The position numbers and the translations under genes are program-made. This document shows, piece by piece, positions 48,036-58,029 of a stretch of DNA of 64,000 bases (position 1 is its first letter; each line of letters begins with the position of its first letter). The notes beneath the pieces were generated by a model that was given only the letters and a program-made list of their open reading frames with translations, was not told the DNA's origin and ran no database searches. This DNA comes from Marinomonas sp. SBI8L (GTDB taxonomy: Bacteria; Pseudomonadota; Gammaproteobacteria; Pseudomonadales; Marinomonadaceae): the NCBI RefSeq assembly GCF_001624705.1, contig NZ_JSEO01000001.1:408307-472306 (forward strand). Reading direction: 5' to 3'.

Positions 48036-48851
48036 ATGAAACGCTGGATAAACAAAACACCCTCTAAAACCTTGGCATTTGTATTAGGTGTGATCCCATT
48101 TATTCTTGTCATGGCCTTGTATCAATGGGGTTCTGATGCGCGTAAAGCTGAAAACTCTAACGATAAACTTTTACCGAGTGTCGGCCAATTTTATAGCGCG
48201 ATAGATAGACTTGCCTTTACTCCTAGTAAGCGCACTGGCGAATACATATTCTGGAAAGACACAGTAAGCAGCTTAAAACGCTTATTGATGGGGGTCGCGT
48301 GTGCGGCGGCAATTGCCTTGGTATTAGGCTTGATAACAGGGGCGATTCCTTTAATGGCGGCTAATCTCAGCCCTATTATCACCACCCTCTCACTGATTCC
48401 TCCTATGGCGGTATTACCTTTACTCTTCATTGTGTTTGGGCTTGGAGAGCTATCTAAAGTCATGCTTATCATAGTGGGAATTACGCCATTCTTGATCCGT
48501 GACCTTTATCAGAAAACAAAGGAAATCCCTCAAGAGCAGCTCGTTAAAGCGCAAACGTTAGGTGCCAACTCAGTACAGCTGATTAACCGTGTTTTATTAC
48601 CGCAAATTTTGCCCAGATTACTTGATGCACTGCGCTTAAGTTTAGGTACAGCGTGGTTATTTTTGATTGCAGCTGAAGCTATTGCCGCCACAGAAGGTCT
48701 GGGTTATCGCATATTTTTAGTACGTCGATACCTCTCGATGGACATCATTCTTCCCTACGTCATGTGGATTACCTTTTTAGCTTTCTTATTAGATTGGCTA
48801 TTGGTACATGCCAGTAAAAAGGCGTTCCCCTGGTATCACAGCGCTAAGTAG
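48036..48851 (+). CDS. ABC transporter permease (TauC-like) of the guanidine operon
   Basis: A 271-residue inner-membrane permease with six hydrophobic segments and the EAA loop typical of BPD permeases (EQLVKAQTLGANSVQLINRVLLPQILPRLLDALR, about 168-202) for ATPase coupling. It lies between the binding protein and ATPase genes and shares their orientation; spacing to the ATPase is 8 bases. It should carry the solute, probably guanidine, across the inner membrane. Confidence 0.9.
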   Translation: MKRWINKTPSKTLAFVLGVIPFILVMALYQWGSDARKAENSNDKLLPSVGQFYSAIDRLAFTPSKRTGEYIFWKDTVSSLKRLLMGVACAAAIALVLGLITGAIPLMAANLSPIITTLSLIPPMAVLPLLFIVFGLGELSKVMLIIVGITPFLIRDLYQKTKEIPQEQLVKAQTLGANSVQLINRVLLPQILPRLLDALRLSLGTAWLFLIAAEAIAATEGLGYRIFLVRRYLSMDIILPYVMWITFLAFLLDWLLVHASKKAFPWYHSAK

Positions 48852-48859
48852 AGGTAATT

Positions 48860-49690
48860 ATGACTAAACAAAATAACGCGCAACCAGCCAATAAAACAGA
48901 TGAATCTGCCCAAACTCAGATTGAATTTAATCATGTGGCTAAGTCCTACGGTGAAAATCTAGTACTAGATAATATTAATTGCGAAGTAAAACGAGGGGAA
49001 TTCATCACCATGGTCGGCACATCTGGCTGTGGTAAGAGCACCTTTTTAAACATGCTACTCGGCACAGTGGCCCATTCTAAAGGGGATATCTTATTAGAAG
49101 GTAAACCTATAGTTGCGGAACCGAGTCCAGATCGAGGCATTGTTTTTCAAAAGTACTCTGTCTTCCCTCACTTGAGCGTGCGTGAAAATGTTGCCATTTC
49201 AAAAGAGTTTGAAGCGAGTCCAGTATTAGGTCGGCTATTTGGCGAGAGACGTAAACAAGCCTTAACTGAAACAGATGAATGGCTCGAAGCCGTTGGGCTA
49301 CTCGCCGCAAAAGACAAGTACCCACACGAACTTTCTGGTGGCATGCAACAAAGGCTAGCCATTGCTCAAGCGCTAATTAAACACCCCAAAGTGTTGCTAC
49401 TAGACGAACCATTCGGCGCCCTTGATCCGGGCATCCGAAAAGACATGCATAAGTTGGTGTTAGAGCTTTGGAAGAAGTATCAACTCACCATTTTTATGGT
49501 GACCCATGATCTAAACGAAGGCTTCTATTTAGGTACTCGCTTATGGGTATTTGATAAAACGCGGCACGATCCACATGCCCCACATCGTTATGGCAGTACG
49601 ATTACCTTTGATCTGCCTATTGGTAAAACGGATGAAGCAAGCTTTGTAAAAATCGAAAAGTCCTTAGAGTCAAATCGACTCTCAGCTTAA
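48860..49690 (+). CDS. ABC transporter ATPase (TauB/SsuB-like) of the guanidine operon
   Basis: A 276-residue ATPase. Walker A is GTSGCGKS (about 53-60), the Q-loop is FQKYSVFPHL, the signature LSGGMQQR (about 157), Walker B is VLLLDEPFGALD (about 176), and the switch His is in VTHDLNEG. It energises the permease upstream. A C-terminal extension with RHDPHAPHRYGSTITFDLP is specific to this subfamily. Co-transcription with its neighbours is clear from tight spacing. Confidence 0.92.
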   Translation: MTKQNNAQPANKTDESAQTQIEFNHVAKSYGENLVLDNINCEVKRGEFITMVGTSGCGKSTFLNMLLGTVAHSKGDILLEGKPIVAEPSPDRGIVFQKYSVFPHLSVRENVAISKEFEASPVLGRLFGERRKQALTETDEWLEAVGLLAAKDKYPHELSGGMQQRLAIAQALIKHPKVLLLDEPFGALDPGIRKDMHKLVLELWKKYQLTIFMVTHDLNEGFYLGTRLWVFDKTRHDPHAPHRYGSTITFDLPIGKTDEASFVKIEKSLESNRLSA

Positions 49691-49749
49691 AGCTCAACCT
49701 TAACCTTTAACCTAACCCAATACTTCAACTTAAAGAGTAAATTGATAAA

Positions 49750-50487
49750 ATGAAAAATAGTTTGCAAAGTTTACTTAAAGATAAGCACTATCAAACTCAC
49801 ATCCCTGGTGCGAGCCACTGGTCTACCATTATTCGAAAAGGCACTGAACTGCGCCTAAAAGACATAGAAGGTGGCGCAAATGTTGGTATGTTGTTTTATA
49901 ACCCAAGTATCTTAAGTGAAAAATACAACGCACCAGATACTCTAAAATGCCAACACACATTCAAACTCACCCAAGGCCACTGTCTATACAGCGAAATGGG
50001 CCGCATCTTTTGTTCTATCACATCTGATAGTTTTGGCTGGCATGAAACCGTTTGCGGTACTTCACATGCAAAGCACATAGAAGAAAGCTGGGGCAAACGT
50101 GACTATCAAGGGGACCACAACCTTTGGCGTCAAAATGGCTTCGATAGCTTTTTAGTGGAACTCGCTAAATACAACCTCAGCAAACAAGACCTTTGTGCCA
50201 ATGTAAATTGGTTTAGCCAAGTCAGTGCCGACGAAGCGGGCAAACTCGCTCTAACAAGACATAGCCAAGCTGGGGACGAAGTCGTATTAAGATTCGAAAT
50301 GGACACACTGGTCGTATTGCATACCTGCCCTCACCCACTTAACCAAGCAAAAGAATACCCAAACAAACCTGTTGCTATCAGCTTGAGTCAAGCCGAAACA
50401 ATGCATGATGACGATGAGTGCCTGAACCACTGCCCAGAAAATCGTCGCGGTTTTGAAAACAACGCGTTATACCACTTTGGTTTATAG
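49750..50487 (+). CDS. Urea amidolyase-associated protein 1 (carboxyguanidine deiminase subunit, DUF1989)
   Basis: A 245-residue cytoplasmic DUF1989 protein. Conserved patches are [58 protein letters not shown], and [18 protein letters not shown], with Cys and His residues that can bind metal. In characterised systems this and the next protein form carboxyguanidine deiminase (CgdAB), which converts N-carboxyguanidine to allophanate and ammonia. Here the assignment follows family and operon position. Confidence 0.9.
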   Translation: MKNSLQSLLKDKHYQTHIPGASHWSTIIRKGTELRLKDIEGGANVGMLFYNPSILSEKYNAPDTLKCQHTFKLTQGHCLYSEMGRIFCSITSDSFGWHETVCGTSHAKHIEESWGKRDYQGDHNLWRQNGFDSFLVELAKYNLSKQDLCANVNWFSQVSADEAGKLALTRHSQAGDEVVLRFEMDTLVVLHTCPHPLNQAKEYPNKPVAISLSQAETMHDDDECLNHCPENRRGFENNALYHFGL

Positions 50488-50495
50488 GAGCCACC

Positions 50496-51134
50496 ATGAT
50501 TAAAGCAAGCTTATTAAACGTAGAAGACGCTAAATTCTCACAATCTATCGATGCTGGTGATTACTTTTTTCACTGTATCAAGGCAGGCGAAACCATACGC
50601 CTTGTTGACCTTAAAGGTAATCAAGCAGCCGATACCCTATTTTATAATGCCAATGATGTCAGCGAACGCTACAGCGCCATGGACACAGTACGTGAACAAA
50701 GTGCGTTATATCTAACAACACACTCTGTTTTAAAAACCAATTTAAACAGAGACATGCTCGAAATCGTCGCAGATACCTGTGGTCGTCATGACACTGTTGG
50801 CGGCGCCTGTGCCACTGAATCAAATACAGTGAGGTATGACTTGGAAAAACGTTGCATGCATGCCTGTCGTGATAGCTGGATGTTAGCCATTCAAGAAAAT
50901 GAAGAGTATGGATTGAGCAAAGCGGATATCACTCACAACATCAACTTTTTCATGAATGTGCCAGTCACTCAAGAGGGTAAATTAACCTTTGAAGATGGTA
51001 TCTCAGCACCGGGTAAGTACGTTGAATTAAAGGCAAAAATGGATACCTTGGTATTAATTTCAAATTGTCCGCAATTAAACAACCCATGTAATGGTTATGA
51101 CCCCACCCCGATTCAGGTCTTGGTCTGGTCTTAG
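50496..51134 (+). CDS. Urea amidolyase-associated protein 2 (carboxyguanidine deiminase subunit, DUF1989)
   Basis: A 212-residue paralogue of the preceding gene product. It shares [52 protein letters not shown], and [14 protein letters not shown]. The two genes are separated by 8 bases with GGAG before the ATG, so they should be translated together. It is expected to be the partner subunit of carboxyguanidine deiminase. A second riboswitch-like element lies between its stop and the carboxylase gene. Confidence 0.9.
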   Translation: MIKASLLNVEDAKFSQSIDAGDYFFHCIKAGETIRLVDLKGNQAADTLFYNANDVSERYSAMDTVREQSALYLTTHSVLKTNLNRDMLEIVADTCGRHDTVGGACATESNTVRYDLEKRCMHACRDSWMLAIQENEEYGLSKADITHNINFFMNVPVTQEGKLTFEDGISAPGKYVELKAKMDTLVLISNCPQLNNPCNGYDPTPIQVLVWS

Positions 51135-51197
51135 GATAAACCGTATTTCTATAAACCCATTAGCCCATTTGCATTAACGCTATTTTTTGCATTTTTT

Positions 51198-51241
51198 AGT
51201 CAGGACGACCTGATTAATGTATTTATTCTCGGGACGACCCG
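51198..51241 (+). ncRNA. Guanidine-II riboswitch (mini-ykkC)
   Basis: Two short hairpins, each with an ACGA tetraloop, lie just before the carboxylase gene. The first has AGTCAGG paired with CCTGATT (51198-51215, one G-T wobble). The second has CGGG paired with CCCG (51230-51241). The 14-base linker is in the normal range. This is the mini-ykkC consensus (two stem-loops with ACGR loops). The ribosome site GGAG (51249-51252) follows the second hairpin by 7 bases, and the ATG is at 51258, so guanidine would probably act on translation of the carboxylase. Confidence 0.88.
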
Positions 51242-51257
51242 CAAGTTTGGAGCCGTT

Positions 51258-54200
51258 ATGTTTAACACGGTAATGATTGCAAATCGAGGTGCAATAGCCA
51301 CTCGCATTATTCGCACACTTAAAAAATTAGGTATTCAATCCCTTGCTGTTTATCACCAAGAAGATAAAGACTCATTACATGTTCAGCAAGCTGATATTGC
51401 TGTATGTCTGGGTGATAACAGTGTCGCAGACACCTACCTTAATATTGAAAAACTCATTCAGATTGCCAAACAACACCAAGTAGATGCCATTCATCCAGGC
51501 TATGGCTTTTTAAGTGAAAATACTGAGTTCGTGAGTCAATGTGAACAAGCAAACATCGTTTTCATTGGCCCGACAAGCACACAAATGAACCTATTTGGTT
51601 TGAAACACCTAGCACGGGATGCAGCAGAACAAGCCGGCGTACCGCTTGTACCAGGCTCACCATTACTAACCGAACGAAACGACGCCATACATTGGGCTAA
51701 TAAGATTGGCTACCCTATCATGCTAAAAAGCACCGCTGGCGGTGGTGGTATTGGAATGCAAGCCTGCCTCAATCAAGATGAAATGCTTATTGCCTGGGAA
51801 AGCGTTAAAAGGTTAGGTGAAAACTACTTCTCTAACGATGGCGTCTTCTTAGAAAAACTCATAAAAAATGCACGACATATCGAAGTACAAATTTTTGCCA
51901 ATGGACAAGGACAAGCCATTAGCCTTGGAGAACGCGATTGCTCAGCCCAGCGCCGTAATCAAAAAGTTGTCGAAGAAACGCCAGCACACAATTTAACTCA
52001 TGACGTCCGTGAACAGCTCCATAACACCGCAGAGCGCTTAATGGCATCGGTTAATTATCGTAATGCCGGTACCGTTGAGTTTATCTTTGATCATGATGCT
52101 AATGCATTTTACTTTTTAGAAGTAAATACGCGATTACAGGTTGAGCATGGCGTAACGGAAGCCGTTTGGGGAGTCGATCTGGTTGATTGCATGATCAAGC
52201 AAGCAGCAGGAGAAATGGAAGATTTACAGGCGTTTAAAGCACAGCTCACACCCTCAGGCCATAGTATTCAAGCCCGTATTTATGCTGAAAACCCAGCACA
52301 AGACTTCCTACCCAGTAGCGGTTTATTGTCAGAGGTAAACTGGCCACAAAAAGATAACTTACGTATTGATACTTGGATTGAGTCAGGTATCCAAGTACCC
52401 GCTCTATTTGACCCTATGTTGGCAAAAGTCATCACCACAGCGGATGATAGACAAACCGCAATCAGCGAATTAGAACAGGCCCTTGATCACAGCACCCTCT
52501 ATGGCATACAAACTAACAAGGCTTATGTTCAAGCTATTCTAAATGGCCCTATGCATCAAGGTGGCCAACTATTTACCAAGGATCTGGCTGATTTTAAAAT
52601 CCAGACACCTAGTTTTTCTGTATTAAGTGGCGGCACCCAGACAAGTATTCAAGACTATCCCGGCAGGCAAGCACACTGGCATGTTGGCGTACCACCTTCT
52701 GGCCCAATGGACTCACTTAGCTTTCGCTTAGCCAATGAATTATTGGGGAATAACCTTGATGCTGCCGCCTTAGAAATAACCTTAAATGGCCCTAGACTTA
52801 AGTTTCATACATCTTGTGATGTTGCTCTAATTGGTGCCGAATTTGATGTGAGTTTGGATGGCAGCCCAGTTGCAATGAACCAAGTCATTCACCTAGATGC
52901 AAACCAAACCCTAAGCATAGGAAAAGTCAAAGGAACTGGCGCGCGTTGTTATCTTGCCGTTAAAAATGGCATCCAATGTCCTGACTATTTAGGCTCAAAA
53001 TCTACCTTTACCTTAGGCCAGTTTGGTGGCCATGTGGGCCGAGCACTGCGTACTGGAGACGTGATAGAACTCGCTAATATAATATCTAATAAAAAGACGA
53101 ATAAAGAGACTAATCAAAAAACGAATACACAGAGCAGTCTGAAAACTCAGCCCGTTTTATCCGCAAACTTTCAGCAGCAAGCCAAGCAAACCTTTAATCC
53201 AGAAATCTCGCAATTAAGGGTTATCTACGGGCCCCATGGCGCACCAGATTTCTTTACCGAAACAGATATAAAGACCTTCTTTGAGCATACTTGGGAAGTG
53301 CATTACAACTCCTCTCGTACAGGTGTTCGTCTTATCGGGCCCAAGCCTGAATGGGCACGAGAAAGCGGCGGCGAAGCTGGCATGCACCCTTCGAACATTC
53401 ATGATAATGCCTATGCTTTTGGTACCGTGGATTTTACGGGTGACATGCCCGTTATTCTTGGTCCAGATGGCCCATCATTGGGTGGATTTGTTTGCCCTGC
53501 TACTGTCATTAGTGCCGACCTTTGGAAGCTAGGCCAATTAAAAGCCGGTAGTAAAATTCAATTTATTCCCGTGACACACGCTCAGGCTATTTCCCTCGAA
53601 AAAGCGCAAATAAGCGACATACGTGAGTTAAGCTTGGTGGCTGAATCAGTATCCTTATCTAAGTCAGAGTCAGAGCAAGTAACTAGTCGCGGCATTAACC
53701 CAGCCGCTTTAGCTTCCCCCAAAGTACATCAAGGGAAAATTGGGAATGACGAGGTAATTTGCCGTTTAGCGGGAGATCATTTCTTACTTGTCGAATTAGG
53801 TCCATTAGCGCTTGATATTCCACGTCGTTTTAAAGTTCACGCCCTCATGTTATGGCTAGAAAACTATAAAAAAACGCATCCAGAATCTGGTCTAAGAGAA
53901 TTAACACCTGGCATTCGCTCTCTTCAAATTCACTTTGACTCTCAAGTGATGAGTCTAGACAAGCTCACTCGTTTAATTGATCAGGCTTGTCATTATGTGG
54001 CCACTACCGAAAACCTCACCTTACCTTCTCGCACAGTGTATTTGCCACTAAGTTGGAATGATGAAGCCTGCCAATTAGCCATAGAAAAATACATGCAATC
54101 GGTACGTAAAGACGCGCCTTGGTGTCCAAGTAACCTAGAGTTTATCCGCCGTATTAATGGCCTAAAAGATATTCAAGCGGTGAAAGACACTGTCTTTAGC

Positions 54201-55004
54201 GCGGATTATCTGGTGATGGGATTAGGAGATGTTTATTTAGGTGCACCCGTTGCAACGCCATTGGACCCACGCCATCGACTGGTCACAACAAAGTACAACC
54301 CTGCTCGTACTTGGACCGCTGAAAACTCAGTTGGTATTGGTGGGGCTTATATGTGTGTTTACGGGATGGAAGGCCCAGGTGGGTATCAATTTGTGGGTCG
54401 TACGTCACAAATGTGGAATCGCTACCGTAAAACCAAAGAGTTTACCCAACCTTGGCTGCTACGCTTTTTTGATCAAATAAAATTCTATGAAGTAAGCCCA
54501 GAAGAGCTAGCACACATTCGAGAAGCATTACCAAAAGGCCAAGTATCCCTAAGGATAGAAGAAACACAGTTTAGCCTAAATGATTACCAAAATTTCTTGG
54601 ACGCTAATCAAACTCAAATGACGGAATTTGTTAAAGCCAGAGATGAGGCCTTCGATGAAGAACTCGCCCGTTGGAAGGAGAATGGTCAACTTACCTATGA
54701 GGTGGTTGAACCAGAGACTAGCCAAGATGATGAGCAGGCCTTAGCAGAACTTATCTCAGCCGAAAACATTAATGCTATCGATAGCCCTGTATCGGGCAAT
54801 GTTTGGCAGTGCAAAGTAGAAGAAGGCCAAACCGTAAAAGCAGGCGACGTATTAATGGTTTTGGAGTCCATGAAAATGGAAATAGAAATCTATGCCAGCT
54901 GTGATGGCCAAGTAAGAAGCTTATTAAAGCAGCAAGGACAATCGGTTCAGTCAGGACAAGCCCTCGCCTTAATAGAACTCGCGCCAGTCACTGAACTTGC
55001 CTAA
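51258..55004 (+). CDS. Guanidine carboxylase / urea carboxylase (biotin-dependent)
   Basis: A 1248-residue multidomain enzyme. In order: biotin carboxylase with ATP-grasp (residues 1-450; TAGGGGIGMQ, FLEVNTRLQVEHGVTE), a KipA/AHS2 domain (about 460-610), an Asn/Lys/Thr-rich linker (about 612-640), further carboxyltransferase parts with YNSSRTGVRLIGP and TKYNPARTW, the AHS1 domain, and a C-terminal biotinyl domain with MVLESMKMEIEI, whose biotin-bearing Lys is residue 1206. It carboxylates guanidine (or urea) with ATP and bicarbonate. Operon proteins and both riboswitches favour guanidine. GGAG at 51249 is its ribosome site. Confidence 0.92.
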   Translation: MFNTVMIANRGAIATRIIRTLKKLGIQSLAVYHQEDKDSLHVQQADIAVCLGDNSVADTYLNIEKLIQIAKQHQVDAIHPGYGFLSENTEFVSQCEQANIVFIGPTSTQMNLFGLKHLARDAAEQAGVPLVPGSPLLTERNDAIHWANKIGYPIMLKSTAGGGGIGMQACLNQDEMLIAWESVKRLGENYFSNDGVFLEKLIKNARHIEVQIFANGQGQAISLGERDCSAQRRNQKVVEETPAHNLTHDVREQLHNTAERLMASVNYRNAGTVEFIFDHDANAFYFLEVNTRLQVEHGVTEAVWGVDLVDCMIKQAAGEMEDLQAFKAQLTPSGHSIQARIYAENPAQDFLPSSGLLSEVNWPQKDNLRIDTWIESGIQVPALFDPMLAKVITTADDRQTAISELEQALDHSTLYGIQTNKAYVQAILNGPMHQGGQLFTKDLADFKIQTPSFSVLSGGTQTSIQDYPGRQAHWHVGVPPSGPMDSLSFRLANELLGNNLDAAALEITLNGPRLKFHTSCDVALIGAEFDVSLDGSPVAMNQVIHLDANQTLSIGKVKGTGARCYLAVKNGIQCPDYLGSKSTFTLGQFGGHVGRALRTGDVIELANIISNKKTNKETNQKTNTQSSLKTQPVLSANFQQQAKQTFNPEISQLRVIYGPHGAPDFFTETDIKTFFEHTWEVHYNSSRTGVRLIGPKPEWARESGGEAGMHPSNIHDNAYAFGTVDFTGDMPVILGPDGPSLGGFVCPATVISADLWKLGQLKAGSKIQFIPVTHAQAISLEKAQISDIRELSLVAESVSLSKSESEQVTSRGINPAALASPKVHQGKIGNDEVICRLAGDHFLLVELGPLALDIPRRFKVHALMLWLENYKKTHPESGLRELTPGIRSLQIHFDSQVMSLDKLTRLIDQACHYVATTENLTLPSRTVYLPLSWNDEACQLAIEKYMQSVRKDAPWCPSNLEFIRRINGLKDIQAVKDTVFSADYLVMGLGDVYLGAPVATPLDPRHRLVTTKYNPARTWTAENSVGIGGAYMCVYGMEGPGGYQFVGRTSQMWNRYRKTKEFTQPWLLRFFDQIKFYEVSPEELAHIREALPKGQVSLRIEETQFSLNDYQNFLDANQTQMTEFVKARDEAFDEELARWKENGQLTYEVVEPETSQDDEQALAELISAENINAIDSPVSGNVWQCKVEEGQTVKAGDVLMVLESMKMEIEIYASCDGQVRSLLKQQGQSVQSGQALALIELAPVTELA

Positions 55005-55031
55005 CTTATACACGTTTAAAGGACATATCCC

Positions 55032-56819
55032 ATGTTTAACTTAAATATTATTGCACTTAAAAATGCCTATAAAAATAATGACACCACAGCCAAAGAACTT
55101 ATTTTTTCGCTCCGACAACAAGCCCTAGAGCAGGCCGAATATAATGCCTGGATTACCTTATTGGATGAGACAAAATTAACTGAATACCTAAGCTATTTAG
55201 AAGGTAAAACCATAGATGAACTCCCTTTATATGGCGTACCATTTGCCATCAAAGACAACATAGACCTAGCCGGCGTACCAACCACAGCGGCCTGTCCAGA
55301 CTTTGAATACACACCAAGCAAAAGCGCCTTTGTGGTAGAGCAATTAATGAAAGCTGGCGCGATTCCACTAGGTAAAACGAACCTAGACCAATTCGCCACA
55401 GGTCTAGTCGGTATGCGAAGCCCCTATGGTGAAGGTGTAAACGCCTTTAATACTGATTATGTGTCAGGTGGTTCAAGCGCAGGCTCGGCCATAAGCACCG
55501 CCTTAGGCCAAGTAAGTTTTGCACTTGGCACAGACACAGCCGGCAGTGGCCGTGTACCAGCCGCATTAAATAACCTCATCGGTCACAAACCAACAAAAGG
55601 CTTATTCAGTAACTCTGGCTTGGTACCTGCTTGCTTAAGCTTGGATTGCATCACAGTATTCGCGCTAAATACACAAGATGCGGCTTTGGTCACCAGCATT
55701 GCAGGCCAATATGACGAAGCAGATAGCTATGCAAGACCTAACAAACCAGAAAACCACTTACGTTACTTTGAACCTAAGCTACCTCAAAACTTCACTTTTG
55801 GTGTACCCGCTGAATTAGATTTTTATCAAAACCCAGAAACGAAAGCCTTGTTTGAACAAACCGTAGAGCGTTTAGAAAACCTTGGTGGCACTAAAGTCAC
55901 CATAGATTTTGTGCCTTTTACCACAGCAGCAAAACTCCTGTACGAAGGCCCTTGGGTGGCAGAACGTTGGTTAGCAACCCATGATGTAAAACGTGAATCC
56001 ATGTTACCTGTGATTCAAACCATTATAGGTTCAGCAGAAGGTAAAACCGCAGCCGATGCCTTCAGCGCACAATATGCCTTACAAAGCTTTAAGAAAGTGT
56101 GCGATGCCCAAGTAGATGCCGTTGATTTTATGCTCACACCCACTTGCCCAACTCAATTCACCCGTGAAGCCTTGCGACAGGAGCCAATCAAATACAACTC
56201 GGTTTTAGGCACTTATACCAACTTTATGAATTTATTGGATTACGCTGCAACCAGTATTCCTGTTGGCTTTACCACAAATAAAGTAAGTTGGGGTGTAACT
56301 TTCTTTAGCCATGCATTTAGAGATATCGAACTCTTAAGTTATGCTGGAGCCTTACATCAAGCCCTAGATTTACCCCAAGGTGCGAGTGAATTTCCCTTAC
56401 AAACTTATGAGTCTACCGCCATTGCAGCCCCACAAAAAAATATCGATGTGGTCGTCTGCGGCGCTCATTTAGAAGGTTTTCCCCTTAATTGGCAGCTCAC
56501 TGAACGCAACGCCACACTCGTTAGCAAAACACTCAGTGCTGCCAAGTATCAACTCTATGCGTTACCAGATGGTAAACGCCCAGCGATGATACGTGATGAT
56601 GAAGCGGGTCAAGCCATTAAAGTCGAAGTCTGGTCTATGCCGATAGAGCACTTTGGCTCTTTTGTTGCTGGCATCCCTGCACCGCTTGGTATCGGTAAGG
56701 TAGAGCTTGCAGATGGTAACTGGTATTGCGGTTTTATGAGTGAGGGGAATGCAACATTAGATGCTACCAAGATTACAGAGTTTGGTGGTTGGGCAAATTA
56801 TATTCAATCTAAGAAATAG
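55032..56819 (+). CDS. atzF: Allophanate hydrolase
   Basis: A 595-residue amidase-signature enzyme that cleaves allophanate, releasing ammonia; the resulting N-carboxycarbamate decomposes to carbon dioxide and ammonia. The Ser-cisSer-Lys triad is visible: Lys in PFAIKDNIDLAG (about 74), cis-Ser in SGGSSAGSAIS (about 148), and nucleophile Ser in GTDTAGSGRVPAAL (about 172). The C-terminal domain (from about 480) is the extra domain needed for the second step, with VVCGAHLEGFPLNWQLTER. It ends the operon. Confidence 0.92.
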   Translation: MFNLNIIALKNAYKNNDTTAKELIFSLRQQALEQAEYNAWITLLDETKLTEYLSYLEGKTIDELPLYGVPFAIKDNIDLAGVPTTAACPDFEYTPSKSAFVVEQLMKAGAIPLGKTNLDQFATGLVGMRSPYGEGVNAFNTDYVSGGSSAGSAISTALGQVSFALGTDTAGSGRVPAALNNLIGHKPTKGLFSNSGLVPACLSLDCITVFALNTQDAALVTSIAGQYDEADSYARPNKPENHLRYFEPKLPQNFTFGVPAELDFYQNPETKALFEQTVERLENLGGTKVTIDFVPFTTAAKLLYEGPWVAERWLATHDVKRESMLPVIQTIIGSAEGKTAADAFSAQYALQSFKKVCDAQVDAVDFMLTPTCPTQFTREALRQEPIKYNSVLGTYTNFMNLLDYAATSIPVGFTTNKVSWGVTFFSHAFRDIELLSYAGALHQALDLPQGASEFPLQTYESTAIAAPQKNIDVVVCGAHLEGFPLNWQLTERNATLVSKTLSAAKYQLYALPDGKRPAMIRDDEAGQAIKVEVWSMPIEHFGSFVAGIPAPLGIGKVELADGNWYCGFMSEGNATLDATKITEFGGWANYIQSKK

Positions 56820-56841
56820 CGCTGTTTTACTAATAAACAAG

Positions 56842-56879
56842 AGTAGCAAAGCCACCCCGAACCTGCTGGTTTTGCTACT
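56842..56879 (+). terminator. Terminator of the guanidine operon
   Basis: AGTAGCAAAGCCA and TGGTTTTGCTACT form a 13-bp stem (one G-T pair) around a 12-base loop, 23 bases after the allophanate hydrolase stop. The T tract after it is weak. Confidence 0.75.
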
Positions 56880-57132
56880 AGCTGTTTATCAAACCTAACA
56901 TTTCTTATCTCTCTTTTTACCTTAACCTCTTTTCTTTAATCAATTGATAACACGAAAAAGTGTGCTCGTAACGACTAAATAGATAACATTCAAGGTGTCA
57001 TTTACTTTATAAACAACTAAAAAAGTAAGTAATAAATTAAAAGCTATTAGAAAGCGCTCAATGTCACAAAAGCGATAGCATCACTTAATTTCTACTCTGT
57101 TTGGTTAGATAGCTGTTAGACAAGCCATCCGT
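56880..57132. other. Intergenic region between converging genes
   Basis: The 253 bases after the operon terminator are AT-rich and hold no ORF or clear structure. Confidence 0.4.
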
Positions 57133-58029
57133 TTATTTGAAGTTTTTTAAAAGTTCTGAGAGCTCGTCATATATAAGTCTCATCCTTTTATTCGACTTTA
57201 ACTCTCTGTGAGCGGTGATCCAAATCGGGAAAGAAGCAATGAATTCATCTTTAAATAATCTAACCATGTTTTCTTTTTCACGAGCAGCAATATCTAAACA
57301 AAAGCCGCACCCTAAACCTTCTTCGATTAATTCATAAATTAAGACATAACTATCAGTTCTAAGAGCAAAATCTTCATCATTAATGTCGAACCCACTTTTG
57401 TTTAAGCCATCTTTTATATCTGTAAAATTATCTTGCCCTATTAAATCAAAGCCCAACACAGCATCAAAGTCCTTTGCATTTACAGATGCCATAAGCTCTT
57501 TATATCGTGGATATTTTTTCGACACATAAAAGCCAATTTCTAGATTTAATATTCTCTTGGTAATTAAATCGTTTTGAGTGGGCCTCACCATTCTTAAAGC
57601 GATATCAGCCTTTCTTTCTAGTAGGTTTTCAACCTTATCCGAAGGGCTAATGATCAATTGAATTTGAGGGTATTTTTCGCGTAGCTTCCCCATTAACTGA
57701 GGCAAAATTTTTAAAGCGATAGTATTGCTTGCTGAAATCCTAACCGGGCCACTAACCACATTAGAACGCATGTCAGCAAGGCTAGAAATTGCCATTGCAT
57801 GAGAGTTCATCTGCTTTACTTCTTGTGCAAGCTCTAAACCGAATTCAGTTGCAATGTAACCTCTAGCGGTTCTATCAAATAATAAATTACCTAAATCTTT
57901 TTCTAATTGTTCAATATGTCTACCAACCGTTGGCTGTGATATTTTTAACTCTTGGGCGGCTTTAGACAAACTCTTTAATTCAATAACAGCAAGGAATGTC
58001 TTTAGTAACCCCCAATCTACATGATTCAT
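57133..58029 (-). CDS. LysR-family transcriptional regulator
   Basis: A 298-residue LTTR. The HTH is LKSLSKAAQELKISQPTVGRHIEQLEKDLGNLLFDRTARGY, and the effector domain opens with GPVRISASNTIALKILPQLM. It converges on the guanidine operon, so operon regulation is not implied; a broken Crp/Fnr gene lies divergent to the right. The signal is unknown. Confidence 0.88.
   Translation of the reverse strand: MNHVDWGLLKTFLAVIELKSLSKAAQELKISQPTVGRHIEQLEKDLGNLLFDRTARGYIATEFGLELAQEVKQMNSHAMAISSLADMRSNVVSGPVRISASNTIALKILPQLMGKLREKYPQIQLIISPSDKVENLLERKADIALRMVRPTQNDLITKRILNLEIGFYVSKKYPRYKELMASVNAKDFDAVLGFDLIGQDNFTDIKDGLNKSGFDINDEDFALRTDSYVLIYELIEEGLGCGFCLDIAAREKENMVRLFKDEFIASFPIWITAHRELKSNKRMRLIYDELSELLKNFK

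Noticed and set aside
51160-51197. Repeated TTGCAT boxes as an internal promoter before the carboxylase
   Set aside because: No credible -10 box lies at correct distance; the hairpins just downstream explain the gap better.
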